DNA of 21,777 bases from a virus, in IMG/VR virus record IMGVR_UViG_3300032285_001156, positions 1-21,777 of that record, one strand, 5' to 3'. How positions within the stretch are numbered: the stretch's first letter is position 1; each line of letters opens with the position of its first letter. A program made the position numbers and the translations under genes. Shown here piece by piece: positions 7,081 through 13,389 of this stretch. Under the pieces are notes generated by a model. The model was not told the DNA's origin, searched no databases, and saw nothing but the letters and a program-made list of their open reading frames with translations.

Positions 7081-7380
7081 TTATTTTGGTACCATAGGAG
7101 TAGGTCTTGGGTTATCTAGCGCAGGATCACGACCAATCCACTCTTCTAATTCTTTATAATTGTTTACACGAACGCCATCACTTCTGTAAATTACAGGTAG
7201 TATGCTCCAATCCGGACTTGCGGCTTCAAAATCTCTCCATTTCCATGTAAAGTTATCTACTATACGTAGATCTACTTGCACTCCTGCATCTTTTAATCTT
7301 TTTAACAGGTAGTTACTGAAATTACATTGTGGCAATGGTCTACTCCACAGTACACAAGCGTTTGGGTTAGGTGTTGTCAT
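7081..7380 (-). CDS. Glutaredoxin-like protein lacking the first active-site Cys
   Basis: A 99-aa protein with a thioredoxin/glutaredoxin-like pattern: a first strand CVLWSR, an active-site-like loop RPLPQC (14-19), helix NYLLKRLKDAGV, strand VDLRIVDN, the cis-Pro strand WSILPVIYRSDG, and a final helix with YKELEEWIG. The normal motif is CPxC; here the first Cys is Leu (Leu16) and only Cys19 remains, with another Cys at residue 9. Standard dithiol chemistry is therefore unlikely; a scaffold or a modified redox function is more likely. The start has a strong site (AAGGAGAG before ATG 7380). It lies between the fiber-like gene and a small gene. Confidence 0.65.
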   Translation of the reverse strand: MTTPNPNACVLWSRPLPQCNFSNYLLKRLKDAGVQVDLRIVDNFTWKWRDFEAASPDWSILPVIYRSDGVRVNNYKELEEWIGRDPALDNPRPTPMVPK

Positions 7381-7393
7381 TCTTTATCTCTCC

Positions 7394-9109
7394 TTAGATG
7401 TTGGCTCTAACCAACCAAGAATATTTAATACTGCCGGCACTGGCATGTGAGTTAGTTGTATTATTACTAATATTTTTATCACTGTTGTAAACTGGAATCT
7501 TAATAGAGTTGGTCATTTGATATGGCGCATTTCTTCCAGATGTAAAGCCTAGTGTGATGCGGTCAGTTTTGTTACCGACAATGTTAGGCTGTACAATATA
7601 AGTTAAATCAGGATATAGGAAAACTTCGCAAGTACCTTTGTAGTACTCAGAATTTGTGCTGTCAACAAAGCTGATAGCCAACTCACCATATGTAATACCT
7701 GAGCAGTCTACAGTCAATAATGTTGCAGTAGTTCCGTAAGTCTGTGCGGCTGGCATGTCAACAGTACCAGGAACTGCTATTGGTTCAGATCCATGGATAC
7801 CACCAGGAGCTGTTCCGTAACCGTCCTCAAGACCAATCCTAGTGATAGTATCAGTTGTTTGGATGTAATAGGTAGCAGCCGCTTGATAAGTGATAGTAGT
7901 ATCAATGGTAAAATATGCTGTACCACCTATAGCACTAACTGATGTTACGTTATAGAACTGTTGTAAATTTTGATCAAATATAACCCACTGGCCTGACTGA
8001 TAGGCATTACCAATTTGATTGATTTGGTTGGCCCATTGACTTGCGGCTACTGGAATAACGTTAGTACTGGTTGAGCTGGCGCTGGCTGTTACAATACCTG
8101 TAGGAGTAAATGCACTACGAGCCATGTAGACATAATTTTGGTCAGCTTGTAGTGTACCAGCAATTTGATCTTTTTGTCCTTTTAATGTAGAAGGACTACT
8201 GATGTTTAATATGGTTGTAGTTGTGCTTAGACTGATACGTCCGTTGTTATCAACTGCAAGTCCTTGGCCAATTATAACACCACCTAATGTTGACTGTGTA
8301 GCTGGTGCAATACTAAATGTAGCTGGCTTGTTGACTAGGTCATTGTAGTCACCTGATGCCGCCACTGTGGCCAATCCCAAGTTAGCACGACCAATAGCTT
8401 TCTGTGGTGTGCTGTATGTAGTAGCTGTTGAGATGTCTAACTTGTTGCCCAGTTGGTTAGTTAGTAAACTTACTGTAGAAGTACTGGTGCTTAATAGTGA
8501 TGCCAACTGTTGGATCACTGAGAATGTTGTACCGCTTGTTCCAACTAAATTTGAAACCGCTGTGGAAACTGCTGTGTTTAGTGTAGCAGTAGTAACATAA
8601 GCGCCTAGTGTTGCTGAAGTTAGATAACCTGTGTCATTGCGGAAAGCACTTACAACTGTTGGATAGTCTAACAAGTCATAGAAGCTGCCGCTGGTTGAAA
8701 CTACCTTGAATGGAGGCAAGTGGGTAAGGTCGTTGTAGTCGCCTGTGCGTCCTACATTAGATATACTGCCTAAGCCGCCACCGCCTACACCGTTAGGATC
8801 AATCCATACAAAACCGCCTGTTGAATTGGCACTCAGGATCCATGTAGCTGTTGCTACATTATCGGTGCGCAACATGGTATTAGTGATCAAGTGTGTGGGG
8901 ATTTGTACTTCGCTGATTTGTCCAGTTAATAGGCTAAAACTGCCGCCTACTTGATGACTGGCACCTTGGATTTCAATACCGCCAGGTGTAGTACCATCGC
9001 TGATTCTAAATGATAGGGTATCGAGGTCAACAAATATTTCGCCTCTATGGGGCGTAAATGTTGCTCCGGAAGCAAGGCCTTCTTTACCTTGATAACTGCG
9101 TACTGGCAT
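7394..9109 (-). CDS. Tail fiber-like virion protein
   Basis: A 571-aa protein, poor in charge and rich in Thr, Ser, Gly and Ala, typical of fibers. The N-terminus (GEIFVDLDTLSFRISDGTTPGG, residues about 23-44) matches a short module common at the start of fiber and adhesin proteins. Fiber repeats follow: GDYNDLTHLP (123-132), GSFYDLLDYP (141-150) and GDYNDLVNKP (253-262). The segment LGNKLDISTATTYSTPQKAIGRANLGLA is typical of tail fibers. The C-terminus (about 330-571) is beta-rich and unlike the rest, and is the likely receptor-binding part. TATAAAAA and an AAGGA site precede ATG 9109. Expected at the virion surface. Confidence 0.8.
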   Translation of the reverse strand: MPVRSYQGKEGLASGATFTPHRGEIFVDLDTLSFRISDGTTPGGIEIQGASHQVGGSFSLLTGQISEVQIPTHLITNTMLRTDNVATATWILSANSTGGFVWIDPNGVGGGGLGSISNVGRTGDYNDLTHLPPFKVVSTSGSFYDLLDYPTVVSAFRNDTGYLTSATLGAYVTTATLNTAVSTAVSNLVGTSGTTFSVIQQLASLLSTSTSTVSLLTNQLGNKLDISTATTYSTPQKAIGRANLGLATVAASGDYNDLVNKPATFSIAPATQSTLGGVIIGQGLAVDNNGRISLSTTTTILNISSPSTLKGQKDQIAGTLQADQNYVYMARSAFTPTGIVTASASSTSTNVIPVAASQWANQINQIGNAYQSGQWVIFDQNLQQFYNVTSVSAIGGTAYFTIDTTITYQAAATYYIQTTDTITRIGLEDGYGTAPGGIHGSEPIAVPGTVDMPAAQTYGTTATLLTVDCSGITYGELAISFVDSTNSEYYKGTCEVFLYPDLTYIVQPNIVGNKTDRITLGFTSGRNAPYQMTNSIKIPVYNSDKNISNNTTNSHASAGSIKYSWLVRANI

Positions 9110-9121
9110 AATGTTGGTTCC

Positions 9122-9129
9122 TTTTTATA
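9122..9129 (-). promoter_or_regulatory. Late-type promoter box TATAAAAA for the fiber-like gene
   Basis: Read leftward TATAAAAA has one mismatch to TATAAATA. The predicted start of transcription is near 9116, seven bases before ATG 9109. The overlapping AAGGA could serve as a ribosome site only on a longer transcript. Confidence 0.45.
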
Positions 9130-9139
9130 GCACGGTGTG

Positions 9140-9147
9140 GTTAAATA
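9140..9147 (+). promoter_or_regulatory. Late-type promoter box GTTAAATA
   Basis: GTTAAATA is followed by seven bases and ATG 9155, the same spacing as at 6040. The predicted start is about 9153. It diverges from the fiber promoter. Confidence 0.5.
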
Positions 9148-9154
9148 TGTTACT

Positions 9155-9589
9155 ATGCTATTTACCGTTGATGTCAAACTTCCAGAGCCTCCACAGGCCG
9201 TCTACTTGGGTATTTTAAACTCAGGTTATTGTGTGCAAACAGCGCCGTTTATTCCAACGGCACAAGACTTTGATTGGGACGGAGAAATACCTGTTGATCA
9301 ACAGGGCCGTCCTATACTGCCCGGGCAACCAGAGATGACCCTACTACAAAAGGGATTTGATCGTTGTATAGATCCTATAAACTGCCGAGCAGTAGATCTA
9401 GGACTTCGCAACTTTCAATGGCCTGGACACATCACAATGGACAAGCCTGTTAGAATGCGTTACACAACAACTCGCGTCAAAGCACGCCTGGGCTGTTGGG
9501 ACATTGACTGGTTAGCTGAACTGGTAAATTCAGACGACAAGGTAGCAGTCAGCTACCTGCACTCACAACGCTGGTATCACCCAGGATAA
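9155..9589 (+). CDS. Hypothetical protein, 144 aa
   Basis: The open frame extends up to a GTG at 9137, but that region contains the TAAATA box, and ATG 9155 has the box-to-start spacing used by neighbouring genes. Visible features: LGILNSGYCVQTAPF, a Pro-rich middle (PVDQQGRPILPGQPE), several Cys and Trp residues (RCIDPINCR, LGCWDIDWL), and a short aromatic end (SQRWYHPG). I do not recognise the family. Its late-type promoter and position between fiber and glycosyltransferase genes suggest a virion or late function. Confidence 0.65.
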   Translation: MLFTVDVKLPEPPQAVYLGILNSGYCVQTAPFIPTAQDFDWDGEIPVDQQGRPILPGQPEMTLLQKGFDRCIDPINCRAVDLGLRNFQWPGHITMDKPVRMRYTTTRVKARLGCWDIDWLAELVNSDDKVAVSYLHSQRWYHPG

Positions 9590-9599
9590 TTCAACCCTC

Positions 9600-9628
9600 T
9601 TGCATGTGAATCTTAAATATGCTATTAT
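9600..9628 (+). promoter_or_regulatory. Sigma70-like promoter before the glycosyltransferase-like gene
   Basis: TTGCAT (9600-9605), 17 bases, TATTAT (9623-9628). The -35 matches three of six and the -10 five of six consensus bases. A CTTAAATA box (9612-9619) lies inside the spacer, so early and late use could overlap. An AAAGGA site precedes ATG 9650. Confidence 0.45.
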
Positions 9629-9649
9629 ATACGCATATAAAGGATTCTA

Positions 9650-10474
9650 ATGTACAAATTCACTCCCGGCCCATATGAGCCAGCACCCGTCCAAGAAGGG
9701 CAACCTTTAACCTTTAGCCAAACATGGACTTTTGGCGACATCATCTACTCAATGATTCCCATCAAACTCCTAGGCGGTGGCGAATTTTATCTTAGACTAG
9801 AAAACCTAGACAACTTGTGCAAAACTGTTATTGGCTGGCCAAATGGCGGTAGTCACTCGGGTCGCATGAAGCAGAAAGACTTTGATCTGCTGAAACCCTT
9901 GATCGAAGCGCAAGACTATATTCACAAGTGGGCTGTATGGGAAGGCGAGGCAATTACGCATCCTTTAGACAATATCTGTTGCTGGTTCTATGGTAATCAG
10001 ATTGACAAGGGTCATTATGGTCGCCTGTACTCGCTGGCAGTGGGACTTGATCCTAATCAGTGGGAACCAGCTATTACTCAGCCCTGGCTCACACTAGGCG
10101 ACAAACAGCCAATCCGTATTCCCGGCAAGCCTATTGTTATTTCTAAAACAGATCGTTATGGCAACGGACAAGTACACGAAGTTTGGGGTCGCATGCGTGA
10201 TCAAATTGATCAGTGCGTGTTTGTGGGCACAGAAGAAGAGCATCGCAACTTCCAGCAGGATTTTGGTGTTACTGTTACCTACTACCCAACCAAGGATCTG
10301 CTAGAACTTGCACAGGTAATTGCGGGCGGCGAACTTTACGTGGCCAACCAATCAGTGGGCATGGCTATCGCACAAGGGCTAGGAGTTAACTTCTGGTGTG
10401 ATCACCGCAAGGACAACTGTACGCTAGAAGGCTGTGAAACTTACTTTCGCAGATCAAACGGCTTTTACTTCTAA
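9650..10474 (+). CDS. Glycosyltransferase-like protein (GT9/heptosyltransferase-like fold)
   Basis: A 274-aa protein whose C-terminal half resembles nucleotide-sugar glycosyltransferases of the ADP-heptose/GT9 type: strand PIVISKTDRYGNG, then CVFVGTEEEHRNFQQDFG, TKDLLELAQVIAGGELYVANQSVGMAIAQGLGV. This is the family pattern in which a Gly/Ser-rich loop (here NQSVGMA) binds the donor. The N-terminal part (FGDIIYSMIPIKLLGGGEFYL) matches the family's GDxLxxxP region. It may modify virion or host surface sugars. It has its own AAAGGA site, and a sigma70-like promoter unlike its neighbours. It ends overlapping a second glycosyltransferase-like gene by 21 bases. Confidence 0.65.
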   Translation: MYKFTPGPYEPAPVQEGQPLTFSQTWTFGDIIYSMIPIKLLGGGEFYLRLENLDNLCKTVIGWPNGGSHSGRMKQKDFDLLKPLIEAQDYIHKWAVWEGEAITHPLDNICCWFYGNQIDKGHYGRLYSLAVGLDPNQWEPAITQPWLTLGDKQPIRIPGKPIVISKTDRYGNGQVHEVWGRMRDQIDQCVFVGTEEEHRNFQQDFGVTVTYYPTKDLLELAQVIAGGELYVANQSVGMAIAQGLGVNFWCDHRKDNCTLEGCETYFRRSNGFYF

Positions 10475-10987
10475 CTGTTCTACACAGCCGTAGAGCATGA
10501 ATTCAGAGGGCCAAGGTACAGAAGTAAACCAGGCCCAAAATTCTTCTGAGTAGGGTTGGATCTGTTGACACACTGATTCTCGCATGACAAAGGGTGTAGT
10601 TGGCGCTCGCAACTGTTGCCAGCCGTAGAGTTGCCACAGCTGATAGACCCACGCTCGATAGGGACCAGGATTGCGATGCAGTCTATGATCTTCTAGTGTA
10701 CCCGGCACATGATCGCTGTCCCAAAACTCTATATCCTGATGCAGATGTATGGGCAGGCGCAGTTTGATTATCTGTTGTAGTAGCCAACCACTGGAGCGCA
10801 CATGTCCCCACCGTTCAGCCCAGGTCACAGCCAGTGCCGCTTCTCGATCACTTATGAGTTCAGTGCGATTGATCACACGCTGACCTGGTATCCAATGCCC
10901 GCCGGGTTCATTTACCACAAGTATATCAGGCTTGAGTCTAAGAGCCAAGAGAATTTCAGGGTAATAAGAGACCACGCAGGTTTTCAT
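10454..10987 (-). CDS. Glycosyltransferase-like protein (DUF6492-like)
   Basis: A 177-aa protein with the look of DUF6492-type glycosyltransferases: strand TCVVSYYPEILLAL, RLKPDILVVNEPG, then WLLQQIIKLRLP, which matches the family's W-x-x-Q-Q-x-x-K-L helix, followed by HLHQDIEFWDSDHVPG, where the Asp residues could form the metal-binding DxD-like site. Start: ATG 10987 is chosen; the frame stays open upstream to a GTG at 11047, but that part covers a strong GCCGC/GCGGC hairpin (11011-11023) and looks noncoding. It converges with the previous glycosyltransferase-like gene. Together they may make a surface sugar modification. Confidence 0.55.
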   Translation of the reverse strand: MKTCVVSYYPEILLALRLKPDILVVNEPGGHWIPGQRVINRTELISDREAALAVTWAERWGHVRSSGWLLQQIIKLRLPIHLHQDIEFWDSDHVPGTLEDHRLHRNPGPYRAWVYQLWQLYGWQQLRAPTTPFVMRESVCQQIQPYSEEFWAWFTSVPWPSEFMLYGCVEQLEVKAV

Positions 10988-11010
10988 GAGAGTTCCGGAA
11001 CGCATCCTAG

Positions 11011-11023
11011 CCGCGAAGCGGCG
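11011..11023 (-). repeat. Perfect GC hairpin
   Basis: GCCGC, three-base loop, GCGGC, a five-pair all-GC stem just upstream of the glycosyltransferase-like gene. There is no T run on either side, so it is not a standard terminator. It could shape the 5' leader of the leftward message. Confidence 0.4.
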
Positions 11024-11068
11024 AGCGGTACAAAAGAATTTTTCCACACACGTTATCTACCAACATAA

Positions 11069-11239
11069 TCAAGTTCTAGGACAGCGAGTAAACCACTGAC
11101 ACCATTCCCACATATAGGCAAACTCCAAGCCTAGAACAAAGAATACCACCAAATAAACTAACCACTCGACCAAACCCATGGGTTCAGGCGCGGGTTCAGT
11201 CCACTGATAGTCGTTTAGGTCATCCGGTAAATTTGCCAT
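11069..11239 (-). CDS. Small single-pass membrane protein
   Basis: A 56-aa protein. ATG 11239 is preferred because GGAGG lies ten bases upstream; the frame runs further to 11284. An acidic Pro-rich head (LPDDLNDYQWTEPAPEPMG) is followed by one membrane segment (VEWLVYLVVFFVLGLEFAYM) and a short Cys-containing tail. I cannot name it. It is one of three small membrane proteins in this stretch; their grouping would fit lysis or membrane-remodelling roles, but nothing proves it. Confidence 0.6.
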   Translation of the reverse strand: MANLPDDLNDYQWTEPAPEPMGLVEWLVYLVVFFVLGLEFAYMWEWCQWFTRCPRT

Positions 11240-11293
11240 AATAAGAAAGCCTCCGCTAGAGCCAGTAGGGCCAGCATAATCCACATTCTAAAC

Positions 11294-11479
11294 TCAAAGG
11301 GCAGTCGCATTGCGTCCCCAACGTATCCGCATCCATACCCGCTCCATTAGATAGTGTACACCAGTTAGTATAATGTGAATTACCACAGCGTCACTCATGC
11401 CAGTCCATAGGGCTGTGATCAATAAGGCTATGATTCTATATGTGACAGTACGAACGAGTGTGCGAGCATGTGTTTCCAT
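11294..11479 (-). CDS. DUF2061-like small membrane protein
   Basis: A 61-aa protein that resembles the DUF2061 family: an N-terminal HARTLVRTVTYRIIALLITAL, the pattern of the family's K/R-x-x-TWR-I-I segment, two hydrophobic stretches, and the end YLMERVWMRIRWGR, matching the family's YxHERxWxRIxWG. Members are short two-helix membrane proteins of unknown function. The start at 11479 follows the previous gene's stop by a few bases. In a phage it may act on the host membrane during lysis or entry, but this is inference. Confidence 0.7.
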   Translation of the reverse strand: METHARTLVRTVTYRIIALLITALWTGMSDAVVIHIILTGVHYLMERVWMRIRWGRNATAL

Positions 11480-11487
11480 ACCCTTAA

Positions 11488-11760
11488 TTATGCCCAGCGT
11501 AGTAGGAATAAGGTACGATCTGGTGCTCGTTTAAAAGCTAGGGAGCAGTAGCCGGGTTTTAGTCCCCAACCCATGTTGTGATAGGCCCAGTGTGAGTAGT
11601 GATGACCTATATAAGACTCTAACCAGTCTTCAAGTATGATAATACTGTCAATCCAGTCTATTTGTTGGTCACAGCCGGGCCACGGAGCACAAGCTACATG
11701 CTCAAATGGATGTATGTCGGGTAAGTACATCTTGCCCGGTAACGACAAGCTGGTGCTCAT
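11488..11760 (-). CDS. Hypothetical protein, 90 aa
   Basis: An unrecognised protein with many Trp, His and Cys residues (HPFEHVACAPWPGCDQQIDWIDS, HHYSHWAYHNMGWGLKPGYC). The His/Cys content could bind metal, but there is no known motif. The start at 11760 is fixed by a CTTAAATA box whose last base lies six bases from the ATG, so the message would be leaderless. The stop is followed almost at once by the DUF2061-like gene. Confidence 0.6.
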   Translation of the reverse strand: MSTSLSLPGKMYLPDIHPFEHVACAPWPGCDQQIDWIDSIIILEDWLESYIGHHYSHWAYHNMGWGLKPGYCSLAFKRAPDRTLFLLRWA

Positions 11761-11765
11761 AGTAA

Positions 11766-11773
11766 TATTTAAG
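11766..11773 (-). promoter_or_regulatory. Late-type promoter box CTTAAATA
   Basis: Read leftward CTTAAATA, then five bases and ATG 11760. By T4 spacing transcription begins at the ATG itself. No ribosome site is present. Confidence 0.5.
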
Positions 11774-11785
11774 AAATATTACAAA

Positions 11786-12016
11786 TTAATCGCTACAACC
11801 ACAGCCTTTTGGACAATGACTAACTTCCCACCACTGTACATATGGTAGCGAGTGTGCTAGAGCCATTAGAGCCCACATACAAGTCATAGTGTGATCGTTT
11901 AAGCCACATACTGCACTAGATTGGAACAAGCTATAGACAAACCCTAGTAAGAATAGTGGTCCGGGAGCAAAACGAAGAGTCTGTTTGATTAGATAGTAAG
12001 TGTACAAGCGTGTCAT
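11786..12016 (-). CDS. Small membrane protein with Cys-rich tail
   Basis: A 76-aa protein with two hydrophobic segments (RFAPGPLFLLGFVYSLFQ and CMWALMALAHSLPYVQWW) and a Cys-rich end (SHCPKGCGCSD) that could bind metal or form disulfides. Family not recognised. The start at 12016 is supported by a TCTAAATA box and a five-base gap. It follows the oxygenase gene in a leftward group of small late-type genes. Confidence 0.6.
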   Translation of the reverse strand: MTRLYTYYLIKQTLRFAPGPLFLLGFVYSLFQSSAVCGLNDHTMTCMWALMALAHSLPYVQWWEVSHCPKGCGCSD

Positions 12017-12021
12017 ACACT

Positions 12022-12029
12022 TATTTAGA
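12022..12029 (-). promoter_or_regulatory. Late-type promoter box TCTAAATA
   Basis: Read leftward TCTAAATA, five bases, ATG 12016; same spacing as at 11766 and 6031. It sits just beyond the end of the oxygenase gene. Confidence 0.5.
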
Positions 12030-12590
12030 CTATAAGATGGTTTTTATGGGATTTGATCGTACCCAGTCTGAATTGGTGGGTACGTAGTGTGCATAAGTGC
12101 TCATTATATAGCGATCAACGCCGTCGGGATCTGGTTGTCCACGATGTGTATGTGTCCAGAAGGTAGGAAACACAACTGCTCGCCCTTTACGTGACTCTAT
12201 AACTGTAGAATCATGCATAAACTCTGTGCCACAAGCATTATCACTCAAATAGACTATAATACATAGTATGCGATGTGGTAGAGCTAGATTATGTTCACTG
12301 TGCCAACGATCGTAGGAGTAAGTGGGCGGAAAATGTTTGAATCGCCAAGGACTAAACGCTAGAGCGTTGTCCATGTAGTCTAGTGAGAGAAAACGTGATC
12401 TATACTGATCAAGTAGATCTGAACTTAGCTGAGCAAGTGGCATATTCGTAAGCTCAAGATCCAAATGACGATAGCCCATATGTGAAGCTAAATGCCGGCT
12501 GGACAAGCCCTGAGCAAGACTAGACTCAATGATCTGATCACAAGCACTAACACTTAGCGCATCTTCAACTACCAGCGTGAAATCAATCAT
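12030..12590 (-). CDS. 2OG-Fe(II) oxygenase
   Basis: A 186-aa non-heme iron dioxygenase-like protein of the prolyl-hydroxylase type. The core shows RWHSEHN (His97, Glu99), ILCIIVYLSDNACGTEF, KGRAVVFPTFWTHTHRG (His147 or His149) and RYIMSTY (Arg160, expected to bind 2-oxoglutarate). The metal triad is thus HxE...H rather than the commoner HxD...H. Such proteins are frequent in aquatic T4-like phages, where substrates are unknown; protein or nucleic-acid hydroxylation is possible. Its start overlaps the upstream small gene by eight bases, so the two are probably co-translated. Confidence 0.82.
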   Translation of the reverse strand: MIDFTLVVEDALSVSACDQIIESSLAQGLSSRHLASHMGYRHLDLELTNMPLAQLSSDLLDQYRSRFLSLDYMDNALAFSPWRFKHFPPTYSYDRWHSEHNLALPHRILCIIVYLSDNACGTEFMHDSTVIESRKGRAVVFPTFWTHTHRGQPDPDGVDRYIMSTYAHYVPTNSDWVRSNPIKTIL

Positions 12591-12816
12591 AACGATGGCC
12601 TAGCGCATAGTCGTCTGGATCTTCTAATACTAGAGGACAGCAGTCACTAAAGCGAAGCACAAATTCCGTATATATAGAAGTTTCTATTGGCACCCAAAAG
12701 CGTGTGCGATTAATGTGTACTTCAACTTGAAGCTTATGCTGAGAGATGAATGCAAATACTTCTGCACAGCGTGGATTCTGTGTGAGTACATAGTATTGTC
12801 GTGTGCGGGGAATCAT
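12583..12816 (-). CDS. Hypothetical protein, 77 aa
   Basis: First gene of the leftward group leading into the oxygenase. The sequence suggests a small alpha/beta domain (QYYVLTQNPRCAEVFAFISQ, then LQVEVHINRTRFWVPIETS, EFVLRFSDCCPLVLEDPDD). No family recognised. The start is set by TTTAAATA plus seven bases before ATG 12816. The overlap with the oxygenase suggests a shared task. Confidence 0.6.
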   Translation of the reverse strand: MIPRTRQYYVLTQNPRCAEVFAFISQHKLQVEVHINRTRFWVPIETSIYTEFVLRFSDCCPLVLEDPDDYALGHRYD

Positions 12817-12823
12817 ATAGGGA

Positions 12824-12831
12824 TATTTAAA
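12824..12831 (-). promoter_or_regulatory. Late-type promoter box TTTAAATA
   Basis: Read leftward TTTAAATA, seven bases, ATG 12816; predicted start near 12818. It lies at the edge of the AT-rich part of the noncoding region. Confidence 0.5.
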
Positions 12832-12918
12832 AATTTTTAGCGCAAAATTTTTTGATCTTGATTCTCAGGGTGGGGAGAAGTTTTGAGCTGGTAGAAAATT
12901 TTGTAGCAAAAATCAAGA
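12828..12918. repeat. AT-rich segment with palindromes and an inverted repeat
   Basis: Contains TAAAAATTTTTA (12828-12839, a perfect palindrome), CAAAATTTTTTG (12843-12854) and another AAAATTTT (12895-12902). TCTTGATT (12856-12863) and AATCAAGA (12911-12918) form a perfect eight-base inverted repeat. It is noncoding on both strands. The AT content would make it easy to melt. Confidence 0.55.
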
Positions 12919-12988
12919 GTGGTGGCAGATCTCGGCCCCTGGTGATCTAATCTAACTGGGGGGTGATTTTACCAATTTACGGCATGCG

Positions 12989-13008
12989 CTGTTGCTATTG
13001 CGCAACAG
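12989..13008. repeat. Hairpin CTGTTGC/GCAACAG
   Basis: A perfect seven-base stem with a six-base loop. No T run follows on either strand, so it is not a simple terminator. It lies between the AT-rich and GC-rich parts of this noncoding stretch. Confidence 0.5.
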
Positions 13009-13067
13009 TAAGCATGCTTAGTGGCCGGCCACCCCCACCTGGCCACCCCCCACCCCTAAGCATGCTT
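13009..13067. repeat. Paired GCATGC palindromes flanking a C/G-run element
   Basis: TAAGCATGCTTA (13009-13020, perfect palindrome) and TAAGCATGCTT (13057-13067) flank a segment starting with the perfect palindrome GTGGCCGGCCAC (13021-13032), followed by two copies of a GGCCACCCCC unit. Read leftward this is strongly G-rich (runs of four to six G), with quadruplex potential. It directly follows the end of the early gene at 13071. It could be an origin part, a protein-binding site or a transcription block. Confidence 0.6.
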
Positions 13068-13070
13068 TCC

Positions 13071-13388
13071 TTAGACTAACTCTTCGTCCACGGGCTTCAT
13101 ATCGAAGTCAAAGCCTTCAGCCTCCAGCTCTGCGACTGCTTCGTTGAACAGGCTTTCGATCATGCGTACATTGTCGGCGATGCGCTTGTCCTTCTTGCGC
13201 TTGCCTAGTGCGCTACCCTTTACGTACATCATAGCATAGTGCTCTGCACAGTACAGCGAGCCCTGCACTAGATCATGTGCGCCACAGTAAGGGCTAGGCC
13301 CTGTGTGTGTACGTGCATCGTATGTGGGCCCTAGGTATGTACAGCCGTACTGCTTGAGCGCAATGCGATCACTGTTGTCTGTGTACAT
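13071..13388 (-). CDS. Cys/His-rich hypothetical protein, possibly zinc-binding
   Basis: A 105-aa protein with a Cys/His cluster: YGCTYLGPTYDARTHTG, then SPYCGAHDLVQGSLYCAEHY. The PYCGA...YCAEH pattern resembles the zinc-like end of GcrA-type regulators, though no GcrA N-terminus is present. A basic patch (LGKRKKDKR) and a helical acidic tail (NEAVAELEAEGFDFDMK) follow. It begins one base after the ATPase stop, so both are probably translated from one early message. A regulatory role is possible. Confidence 0.6.
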   Translation of the reverse strand: MYTDNSDRIALKQYGCTYLGPTYDARTHTGPSPYCGAHDLVQGSLYCAEHYAMMYVKGSALGKRKKDKRIADNVRMIESLFNEAVAELEAEGFDFDMKPVDEELV

Positions 13389-13389
13389 G

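Noticed and set aside
10988-11047. N-terminal extension of the glycosyltransferase-like protein
   Set aside because: It would begin with GTG, is Arg-rich and covers a perfect GC hairpin; ATG 10987 begins the strand pattern expected of the fold.
12989-13067. CRISPR-like or transposon-end repeats
   Set aside because: Only two copies of each motif, no regular spacer length, no transposase gene and no target-site duplication.
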